From assembly GCA_947444925.1 (NCBI GenBank), contig CANFBW010000028.1, forward strand, positions 1 through 39,489: DNA of 39,489 nt. The letters run 5' to 3'. The DNA is from Flavobacteriales bacterium. GTDB taxonomy: Bacteria > Bacteroidota > Bacteroidia > Flavobacteriales_C > GCA-002722245. The position numbers and the translations under genes were made by a program. Each line of letters begins with the position of its first letter. The first letter of the stretch is position 1. Positions 1-6,387 of this stretch are shown here, piece by piece. The notes beneath the pieces are model-generated. The model saw only the letters and a list, made by a program, of their open reading frames with translations, did not search any database and was not told the DNA's origin.

Positions 1-245
1 AAATCAACACCCAGCATCTTGCACGCCGAGAAGGTCGCGTTTTTCAATGCGGTATCGTTGAACTTCACCATGCTGAAATCGCAATCTTTAAAAGTACAGT
101 CCACAAAATCAATATACGACAAATCACTTTTTGAAAAATTGCAGTTGACAAACAAACAGTTGTCGTAAACACCTGCAGGCACTTTCTTTTCTGAATAGTC
201 TATGCGCGTGTATGTTCTGTTCTCTTGTGCGGCGTTGTCCATCAT
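1..245 (-). CDS. Pentapeptide-repeat protein, C-terminal part cut off by window edge
   Basis: Reading the minus strand from an ATG at 245 (a second in-frame ATG follows at 242) gives an open frame of 81 codons to the left edge with no stop. After about 25 residues it becomes a pentapeptide-repeat pattern with a Phe, Leu or Cys at every fifth position, for example CNFSKSDLSYIDFVDCTFKD, then FSMVKFNDTALKNATF. Such repeats fold as a right-handed quadrilateral beta-helix. The family includes Qnr-type gyrase protectors, but most bacterial members have no known function and nothing here selects one. There is no signal peptide, so it is probably cytosolic. It is transcribed divergently from the next gene. 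The remainder lies outside the window. Confidence 0.8.
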   Translation of the reverse strand, partial: MMDNAAQENRTYTRIDYSEKKVPAGVYDNCLFVNCNFSKSDLSYIDFVDCTFKDCDFSMVKFNDTALKNATFSACKMLGVD

Positions 246-276
246 AAATACCTTGCCTTTCTTAAAATCAACGGTT

Positions 277-284
277 CAAAGCTA
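277..284 (-). promoter_or_regulatory. Putative minus-7 element (TAGCTTTG) for the pentapeptide gene
   Basis: On the minus strand the octamer matches the Bacteroidota sigma-A minus-7 consensus TAnnTTTG. The expected transcription start lies about 25 nt before the ATG at 245. No convincing minus-33 TTG is present at the right distance, so the call rests on the minus-7 match and position only. Confidence 0.4.
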
Positions 285-376
285 ACAAAAAAGAGTCAGC
301 GCCGGCGTGCTTTGCCGCAAATCCAAAATTGAGTTAGTACTGTGTAATAATATCCCCATCTAAAGGAAGTTTTTTT

Positions 377-384
377 TACATTTG
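377..384 (+). promoter_or_regulatory. Putative minus-7 element (TACATTTG) for the 409 operon
   Basis: This is an exact match to TAnnTTTG, 24 nt before the ATG at 409. The in-frame TTG at 382-384 lies inside the element, which argues against that TTG as a start codon. No clear minus-33 TTG is seen about 20 nt upstream. Confidence 0.4.
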
Positions 385-408
385 AACATCAAAAAAACAA
401 ATGCGAAC

Positions 409-987
409 ATGCGTTCACCGATAACAGCCATTTTAATTCTCCTTTGTTTTACAGCAAGTCGCGCTCAGGTATACAAATATGTAGAAAAAATTCCCAGCTT
501 CTCACTGTCAACCGGAGCGACCTTTTTGGTCAACAGCGGAGATTTCGGTTCATTTTTAAAATACTACTTGCCCACCAACAATGGTTTTGCATTCTACTTG
601 GAAGGAACAACGCTCTATCCCACAAGCTCGGACTATCGCGAATACCGCTGTGAATATGGCATGGAGATCGTGTTTTTTAAAATCGGAGGATTTTCAACCC
701 ATGCTTTGGCTGGATTCAATTATGGTTGGTGGCAGCGCAAAAATGAAGTCTCCCCCTTTTACAATCCAAGCGCAGGAAATCATTTCATCAAAGACAACTC
801 GCATTTCTTTGGTGGCGGAATGGACTTTGAATTTAACAAAAACACGAGTTTGTATGCCTCATGGAAAACCTACCCCGTGATATACAGCGACTACGTTGAA
901 ATGGGCTTTCGCTACAACATTTACCCCAGAGAAAAACGCAGAAGAGCTCCTGGAAAAAGGTACAAGATCAAATTCAACAAAGCCTGA
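409..987 (+). CDS. Exported outer-membrane-like protein of unknown function
   Basis: This 192-residue protein begins with a signal peptide (MRSPITAILILLCFTASRAQ, cleavage likely before the Gln). The mature part has alternating polar and aromatic residues and many Gly, Tyr and Phe, with strand-like stretches such as YLEGTTLYP and SLYASWKTYP, ending in a basic tail (YPREKRRRAPGKRYKIK). This suits a small outer-membrane beta-barrel, but I recognise no named family. ATG 409 is chosen over an in-frame TTG at 382, because the TTG overlaps a promoter-like TACATTTG and the shorter form starts with a compact signal peptide. Only 20 nt separate its stop from bioA, so the two are probably co-transcribed. 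Function unknown. Confidence 0.72.
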   Translation: MRSPITAILILLCFTASRAQVYKYVEKIPSFSLSTGATFLVNSGDFGSFLKYYLPTNNGFAFYLEGTTLYPTSSDYREYRCEYGMEIVFFKIGGFSTHALAGFNYGWWQRKNEVSPFYNPSAGNHFIKDNSHFFGGGMDFEFNKNTSLYASWKTYPVIYSDYVEMGFRYNIYPREKRRRAPGKRYKIKFNKA

Positions 988-1007
988 TTTTGCCGAGCAT
1001 ACGCAAC

Positions 1008-2288
1008 ATGTCACTACTTCAAAAAGACATACAAAACATTTGGCATCCTTTCACGCAAACCTATGGAAGCGAGGCTCCTGTTGCAATCGTAAAAGGAGAA
1101 GGACTTTACCTGATCGACGAAGAAGGCAACCGAATTGTTGACGCAGTATCGTCATGGTGGACCAGCATTCACGGACACTGCCACCCCTATATTGCCCAAA
1201 AAATTGCCGAACAAGCAAGCACGCTTGACCATGTGATTTTTGCAGGATTCACACATCCAAAGGCCGTAGACTTATCTCAACACTTGTTGCGACTGTTGCC
1301 GGCAAATTTCTCTAAAATATTTTTCTCCGACGATGGTTCTACCGCCGTTGAAGTAGCCATTAAAATGGCGGTGCAATACTGGCATAACCAAGGCCAAACA
1401 AAAAACCGAATCATCGCCTTTAAAGAAGCCTACCACGGCGATACCTTTGGCGCAATGGCCATCGGCGAACGCGGTGCATTTACGAAGGCTTTTGAATCCT
1501 TATTTTTTGAAGTAGATTTTATCGACGCTCCACTGCCAGGCAGCGAGGACCGTTGTTTACAGCAGTTGCAAGCAGCCATGCGACCCGATACCGCCGCTTT
1601 TATTTTTGAACCCTTGCTGCTGGGAACAGCAGGTATGCAAATGTACTCTGCAGAAGTGCTGCAAAAAATGGTGGACCTCTGCAAAGCATCGGGTGTACTG
1701 ACGATCGCCGACGAAGTTCTGACAGGTTTTTACCGCACTGGAAAATGTTTTGCCACCAATAATTTAAAAAGTGGCAGTGACATCATTTGTCTTTCAAAAG
1801 GAATCACTGGTGGCACTATGGCTTTGGGCGTCACAGCTTGTGCGCAACATATTTACGACGCCTTTGTTTCTGAAGATAAATTCAAAACTTTTTTCCACGG
1901 ACATTCTTATACCGGAAACCCTATTGCTTGTGCTGCTGCTTGTGCAAATTTAGAATTGCTTGCCACAGCGGAAAGTCTGCAAAAAATCAGCGAACTCTGC
2001 CGCCTACAAGCGCAGTGGGCGCATCACTTCGCTGCACATCCTGCTCTGCACATCGCCAGAAATTTGGGCACCATTACCGCTTTGGAAATCAAAACAGGAG
2101 ACAATACTTCCTATTTCAATACATTGCGCGATACCATTTACCAACATTTTATGCGCAAAAACATTTTACTGCGCCCACTTGGCAACATTATTTATGTGTT
2201 GCCGCCCTACTGCATCACAGCCGATGAACTCAAACACATTTATAGTGAAATCGAGCTCTTTTTAAATCAACTCCATACAAAGGCATGA
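1008..2288 (+). CDS. bioA: Adenosylmethionine-8-amino-7-oxononanoate aminotransferase
   Basis: BioA transfers the amino group of S-adenosylmethionine to 7-keto-8-aminopelargonate, giving 7,8-diaminopelargonate, the antepenultimate step of biotin synthesis. It is a cytosolic, PLP-dependent class III aminotransferase. The 426 residues match the usual length. Visible signatures are IWHPFTQ near residue 11, SSWW at 48-51 (a BioA-specific substrate-pocket motif) followed by IHGHCHP, YHGDTFGAM, the IADEVLTGFYRTGK segment containing the PLP-ring Asp, and CLSKGITGGT with the Schiff-base Lys at about residue 264. ATG 1008 is preferred to an in-frame TTG at 990, which lies 3 nt after the previous stop. 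The stop overlaps the next start as ATGA, implying translational coupling. No other biotin genes are in the window. Confidence 0.95.
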   Translation: MSLLQKDIQNIWHPFTQTYGSEAPVAIVKGEGLYLIDEEGNRIVDAVSSWWTSIHGHCHPYIAQKIAEQASTLDHVIFAGFTHPKAVDLSQHLLRLLPANFSKIFFSDDGSTAVEVAIKMAVQYWHNQGQTKNRIIAFKEAYHGDTFGAMAIGERGAFTKAFESLFFEVDFIDAPLPGSEDRCLQQLQAAMRPDTAAFIFEPLLLGTAGMQMYSAEVLQKMVDLCKASGVLTIADEVLTGFYRTGKCFATNNLKSGSDIICLSKGITGGTMALGVTACAQHIYDAFVSEDKFKTFFHGHSYTGNPIACAAACANLELLATAESLQKISELCRLQAQWAHHFAAHPALHIARNLGTITALEIKTGDNTSYFNTLRDTIYQHFMRKNILLRPLGNIIYVLPPYCITADELKHIYSEIELFLNQLHTKA

Positions 2289-2839
2289 AAAATATCGGCA
2301 AAAACATTTCTTACAAAGAAGAAAAAGGTGAATTGTATTTAGAAATAAAACCCAGCTACGACAAACAAAAATACCAACTCGCGCTGGTGTGGTTCATTGC
2401 CTGGAGCGCCTGCGGAATAGCGGTGTTGTCTCAATTTTTTTTCGATCTCGACCGCAATCAAAAATTATTCCTCATCATCTTCATGGTTTTTTGGCTTTAC
2501 TTTGAATACCAGGTAATGCAAGCACTCCGCTGGCGCAAGTCGGGAAAAGAAATAGTGAAAATTGCCGATGGAAAAATGCACTATGTCAAAGAAATCAGTG
2601 GGCGTGGACTCGAAAAAATTTACGACAGCGAAACCCTCACTCCACTGCAATACGTAGCCTCAGCCAACGAAGGATTTTTCAATGTGCTCAACCAATCCAG
2701 CTGGATGCCTGGCAATGAAGTGCTCGAATTCAAAGCCAGCGATCGTTTGCGCCGACTCGGCATTCAGCTAAATAAAAATGATGCAGAACAGTTGGCAAAA
2801 AAAATAAATCACTATATTCATAAAAATGCTTCTCTGTGA
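2285..2839 (+). CDS. Two-helix membrane protein of unknown function
   Basis: A 184-residue protein with no recognised family. Residues 1-31 are hydrophilic. Two hydrophobic helices follow at about 32-53 and 61-78, separated by a short DLDRNQK turn, so both ends should face the cytoplasm. The remaining 105 residues are soluble, mixed alpha/beta, and end in a Lys-rich helix. The layout resembles small bacterial PH-like membrane proteins, but I cannot show homology. Its start overlaps the bioA stop (ATGA) and its stop overlaps the GTG start of the next gene (GTGA), so it sits tightly inside an operon between bioA and a phosphopantetheinyl transferase. That conserved-looking packing is the main clue to its role. 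Confidence 0.75.
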   Translation: MKNIGKNISYKEEKGELYLEIKPSYDKQKYQLALVWFIAWSACGIAVLSQFFFDLDRNQKLFLIIFMVFWLYFEYQVMQALRWRKSGKEIVKIADGKMHYVKEISGRGLEKIYDSETLTPLQYVASANEGFFNVLNQSSWMPGNEVLEFKASDRLRRLGIQLNKNDAEQLAKKINHYIHKNASL

Positions 2840-3486
2840 AAAGATTTATCTATTGGTGCAACATTGATCAATTCCCCAACGAAGTCCAGTGCAGCGCAAT
2901 GATGGCTGAATTGCCTGAGTTTTTGCAGCACAGCATCAGAGAATACAGAAACGAGCGCGATTTCGCTCGAAGCTTGATTGGCAAAACATTGCTCAAAAGA
3001 GGATTGAAATCTTTGGGATTGCACACCACCATTGACACTATTGAACGCAATTCCTTTGGAAGATATGTGTGCACGCAAGGAGAAGTTGACTTCAACATAT
3101 CCCATTCGGGAAATGCCGTGGTGGTCGCCTTTGATCTCGAAGGTAAAGTAGGCATTGACATTCAAGAAAAAAGCAAGGGCTCTCTTTTGATTGCAGAGCG
3201 TTTTTTCGCCACAGAAGAAGTAAATTGGATGAAGGGACAAAAAGATTTCAATAATGCTTTCACGCACATCTGGACCCGCAAAGAAGCTGTAGTAAAAGCA
3301 ACCGGAACAGGCATACGCATTCCACTCAACTCCTTTCTCGTTGTAAAAGATGAAGTAGCAATGAACGGCCAAGCCTTTTACTTGCAAAGCAATTTACACG
3401 ACAGTAAAAACTACTTCTTAACGGTATGCAGCAATTTGAATTTACCCTACCACATTGAACTGTTTTCGTCAACCGATTTGTATTGA
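2836..3486 (+). CDS. 4'-phosphopantetheinyl transferase, Sfp type
   Basis: Transfers the phosphopantetheine arm of coenzyme A to a serine of acyl, peptidyl or aryl carrier proteins in the cytosol. The 216 residues carry the superfamily signatures in order: FNISHS at 86-91, VGIDIQ with the Mg-binding Asp at 108, and WTRKEAVVKATG at 146-157 with catalytic-site Glu150 and Lys154. The length fits the Sfp/AcpT type rather than the short AcpS type. The start is a GTG overlapping the upstream stop as GTGA. The first in-frame ATG is 21 codons later and would remove the conserved N-terminus. It ends the bioA operon. Whether its target is the fatty-acid carrier protein or a specialised carrier cannot be told, as no carrier gene is nearby. 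Confidence 0.9.
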   Translation: MKRFIYWCNIDQFPNEVQCSAMMAELPEFLQHSIREYRNERDFARSLIGKTLLKRGLKSLGLHTTIDTIERNSFGRYVCTQGEVDFNISHSGNAVVVAFDLEGKVGIDIQEKSKGSLLIAERFFATEEVNWMKGQKDFNNAFTHIWTRKEAVVKATGTGIRIPLNSFLVVKDEVAMNGQAFYLQSNLHDSKNYFLTVCSNLNLPYHIELFSSTDLY

Positions 3487-3546
3487 TCTTCTGCAAATAC
3501 AAAGAAGCATTTTCCATAAAAGCACAGCATAAAAACAGTGAAATAA

Positions 3547-3579
3547 ATTGACTACAATCAATTTAGTTTGTTATATTTG
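3547..3579 (+). promoter_or_regulatory. Bacteroidota-type promoter upstream of the first GH20 gene
   Basis: The minus-7 element TATATTTG (3572-3579) matches TAnnTTTG exactly. ATTG at 3547-3550 lies 21 nt upstream, a suitable distance for the minus-33 TTTG/TTG element. Transcription would start near 3586, giving a leader of about 17 nt before the ATG at 3603. This is the best-formed promoter in the window. Confidence 0.65.
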
Positions 3580-3602
3580 GTTTCTACACTACTACTACCA
3601 CT

Positions 3603-6242
3603 ATGATGATGAAAAAACTGTTTTTCACCCTTCTTGCTGCTGCTTTATTCACAGCATGCGCCGACAGCAAAGCCAAAGTAATCCAGCCTGCAAAAGCAGA
3701 AGACCTGTCTCTATATTATGAAATGCTCAACAATGGCAATCAGGGTAAAGACCAATCGCTCAACCAATTTACATTAAGCAACAATGGCGCAGGAGAACTG
3801 GCTGCCAACTGGGTTTTATACTTTAATCAAACCCGAACCATCGTTGACAATTCCGTAAAAGGCGATGTGCAAGTAACACGCATCAACGGCGATTTTTACA
3901 AAGTGGAACCGTCCAAAAACTACAAAGCACTCGCTGCCAAAGGCAAACTTACTTTTACTTTTGAGACCAATGCATGGATCATCAAAAATGCCGACTTCCC
4001 TTGTGGTTTCTATCTTGTATTTAAAGACAGTTTAGGAAAAGAACTGCCTCCCGTTGTGTTGTCAAACGTAAGCTATGCGCCCTTAACCAAAGCCACTCAA
4101 ACCAACAGAGTCGCTGACGACGGAACGCCCATACCAACTGCTGAAAGCAGATACGAAAGCAACAAAATAATTTCTGAATTGGCAGAAGGAGAATACTGCC
4201 CTATTATCCCCACTCCTGCCTCGTATAAAAAAGGTAACGGAGAATTTAAAATTGATGCAAACACCGTAATATACTGCAACAAGGAGGCTATCAATGAAGC
4301 CAAATACCTTCAATCCACTTTAAAAAAATTATTACGATCGGAGCTCGCCATTCGGGAAGGAAAAGGAACAGGAACAGGTATCTTTTTAAATATTGGAACA
4401 TTTAAAATAGGATTTCCAAAAATAGGTGGATATGAATTAGGAATTTCCAATAATGGCGTTGAAATAAAATCAGGTTGTAGAGAAGGAATTTTTAACGGCA
4501 TTCAAAGTTTACGTGCTTTAATTCCGATTGAAGCTTATAAAAAAAATTTAGGCTCGGTTAAAGTTGGAGCAGTGCAAATCACCGACGCGCCACGTTTTGA
4601 ATACCGAGGTATGTTTTTAGATGTGGCCCGAAATTTTCAATCGAAGGAAAGCGTGATGAAACTGCTCGACTTGATGTCGTTTTACAAACTCAATAAATTT
4701 CATTTTCATTTGATGGATGACGAAGGATGGCGTTTGCAAATAGCAGCACTGCCTGAACTTACCGACGTTGGCTCAAAACGAGGCCACAGCAAAGACGAAG
4801 CAGAAATGCTAAATCCTACCTGCGGATCGGGTCCCTTTGCCGACGCTAAACAAAGCAGTGGAACTGGATTTTACAGCAAAACCGATTTTATTGAAATATT
4901 AAAATACGCCACCGACCGCCACATCGAAGTGATTCCTGAACTCGACTTCCCCGGCCATGCCCGCGCTGCCATCGTTTCAATGAAAGCCCGCTACAACAAA
5001 TACATCAAAAGCGATGCGAAAAAAGCCAATGAATATCTTTTGCACGACCCCAACGATGCGTCAAAATACCACACCGAACAACATTACAACGACAACGTCA
5101 TTTGCATTGCCCAAGAGTCGACCTACCACTTTTTAGACACCCTTGTAGGCGCCATCAGTCAAATGTACCAAGAGGCTGGAATCACTTTAAAAATGGTGCA
5201 CACCGGTGGCGACGAAGTACCTCACCCAACACTCAGCGACCCTGAAAGTGGGGCTTGGGTAAAGTCACCCATTTGTGTTGAATTCATGAAGAATTCGGCA
5301 ACTTACAAAAATCCCCGCGACCTCTTTTATTACTACGTCAATCGATTCAACAAAATACTAACCGCGCGCAATATCACCACTGGTGGCTGGGAAGAAATTG
5401 GTTTGCGCAAACAAATTGTTGACAGTGTAGAAGTCATTGCACCCAACCTCGAATTTAGCAACGCACACATAGTCCCTTACATATGGAATACCGTGTGGGG
5501 CTGGGGAAATGAAGACAGAGGCTACAAACTCGCCAATGCAAATTTTAAAATCGTTTTGTCAAACGTGAGCAACCTTTATTTCGATCTCGCCAACGACAAA
5601 GATCCTTTGGAAAACGGCTATTATTGGGGCGGATTTGTTGACCTTAGAAAAGTGTGGTCTTTCGTTCCATTGAACATTGGCAAGGGCATCAATAGCGACC
5701 GAATGGGACACGCACTTGCTGCCGATTACATGAAAAACCTGACACCTCTTACCGCCAAAGGAAAAAACAATGTACTTGGAATTCAAGGTCAGCTGTGGAG
5801 TGAAACCGTGAAAAACAAGGAGACGATGGAATACATGATTTTTCCACGTTTGATCGCATTGGCGGAAAGAGCGTGGGCTGCCGACCCAGCTTGGACAGCC
5901 GCAAAAAATGACGACGAACTTAAAAAACAAAGCGACGTACACTGGAACAGATTCGTTAATACGCTGGGCAAAAGAGATTTACCGCGTTTAGAGTACTTGT
6001 GCAGCGACAATGCGCTCAACTACCGAATTCCGCTGCCAGGTGCAAAAATTGAACACGACAGCTTGTACGCCAACATCGAAATTCCTGGCTTCGAAATACT
6101 TTATACTACTGAACCAAACAAAGCAGAAAGCTGGAAAAAATATAGTGGACCCGTACTCCTATCAAAAGGCAGCAGCGTTGCGCTCAAGGCAAGAAATGCA
6201 AAAGGACGAGAAAGCCGACAATGCGTCGTAAAAAGCAACTAA
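3603..6242 (+). CDS. GH20 beta-N-acetylhexosaminidase lipoprotein (paralogue 1)
   Basis: Removes terminal N-acetylglucosamine or N-acetylgalactosamine from glycans such as chitobiose or peptidoglycan fragments, using substrate-assisted catalysis. The 879 residues begin with a lipoprotein signal ending LFTAC (Cys19). The layout follows Serratia chitobiase: carbohydrate-binding-like domain about 35-170, GH20 domain 2 about 200-320, catalytic barrel about 330-770, small C-terminal beta domain about 800-879. The barrel holds HFHLMDDEGWR, IPELDFPGHARA and the catalytic pair Asp537-Glu538 in HTGGDE. Three consecutive ATG codons occur, and the first is used here. It is followed by a terminator-like hairpin and by a full-length paralogue. 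A patch at about 4320-4560 is much more AT-rich than the rest. Natural substrate unknown. Confidence 0.93.
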   Translation: MMMKKLFFTLLAAALFTACADSKAKVIQPAKAEDLSLYYEMLNNGNQGKDQSLNQFTLSNNGAGELAANWVLYFNQTRTIVDNSVKGDVQVTRINGDFYKVEPSKNYKALAAKGKLTFTFETNAWIIKNADFPCGFYLVFKDSLGKELPPVVLSNVSYAPLTKATQTNRVADDGTPIPTAESRYESNKIISELAEGEYCPIIPTPASYKKGNGEFKIDANTVIYCNKEAINEAKYLQSTLKKLLRSELAIREGKGTGTGIFLNIGTFKIGFPKIGGYELGISNNGVEIKSGCREGIFNGIQSLRALIPIEAYKKNLGSVKVGAVQITDAPRFEYRGMFLDVARNFQSKESVMKLLDLMSFYKLNKFHFHLMDDEGWRLQIAALPELTDVGSKRGHSKDEAEMLNPTCGSGPFADAKQSSGTGFYSKTDFIEILKYATDRHIEVIPELDFPGHARAAIVSMKARYNKYIKSDAKKANEYLLHDPNDASKYHTEQHYNDNVICIAQESTYHFLDTLVGAISQMYQEAGITLKMVHTGGDEVPHPTLSDPESGAWVKSPICVEFMKNSATYKNPRDLFYYYVNRFNKILTARNITTGGWEEIGLRKQIVDSVEVIAPNLEFSNAHIVPYIWNTVWGWGNEDRGYKLANANFKIVLSNVSNLYFDLANDKDPLENGYYWGGFVDLRKVWSFVPLNIGKGINSDRMGHALAADYMKNLTPLTAKGKNNVLGIQGQLWSETVKNKETMEYMIFPRLIALAERAWAADPAWTAAKNDDELKKQSDVHWNRFVNTLGKRDLPRLEYLCSDNALNYRIPLPGAKIEHDSLYANIEIPGFEILYTTEPNKAESWKKYSGPVLLSKGSSVALKARNAKGRESRQCVVKSN

Positions 6243-6250
6243 ACAAAAAC

Positions 6251-6286
6251 AAAAGCAAAGGCAAAACACCATTGCTTTTTGCTTTT
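6251..6286 (+). terminator. Imperfect hairpin after the first GH20 gene
   Basis: AAAAGCAAAGGCAA (6251-6264) can pair with TTGCTTTTTGCTTTT (6272-6286), leaving a short loop and a bulge. The right arm is itself T-rich. It begins 8 nt after the stop codon of the upstream gene. It probably terminates or attenuates transcription between the two GH20 genes; the second gene has its own promoter-like element downstream. Confidence 0.55.
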
Positions 6287-6351
6287 AAAGACCCGACTGC
6301 ACTTCACTTTTCGCAAGCACAAAGCACTGTTCATTTATTCCTTAATATTGT

Positions 6352-6359
6352 TAAATTTG
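6352..6359 (+). promoter_or_regulatory. Putative minus-7 element (TAAATTTG) for the second GH20 gene
   Basis: An exact TAnnTTTG match, 28 nt before the ATG at 6388. An ACTG at 6326-6329 is the only weak minus-33 candidate, with a 22-nt spacer. Together with the preceding hairpin it suggests that the second GH20 gene can be transcribed separately from the first. Confidence 0.5.
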
Positions 6360-6387
6360 TGCTTCCATCATTGTAAATAAAAAAAGC

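Noticed and set aside
2836-2899. Start of the phosphopantetheinyl transferase at the first ATG
   Set aside because: That ATG would remove about 21 conserved residues; the GTG overlapping the upstream stop is more credible.
2818-3387. A 189-codon open frame on the minus strand opposite the phosphopantetheinyl transferase
   Set aside because: The plus-strand gene has clear family motifs throughout; the antisense frame has no recognisable domain and is a composition shadow.
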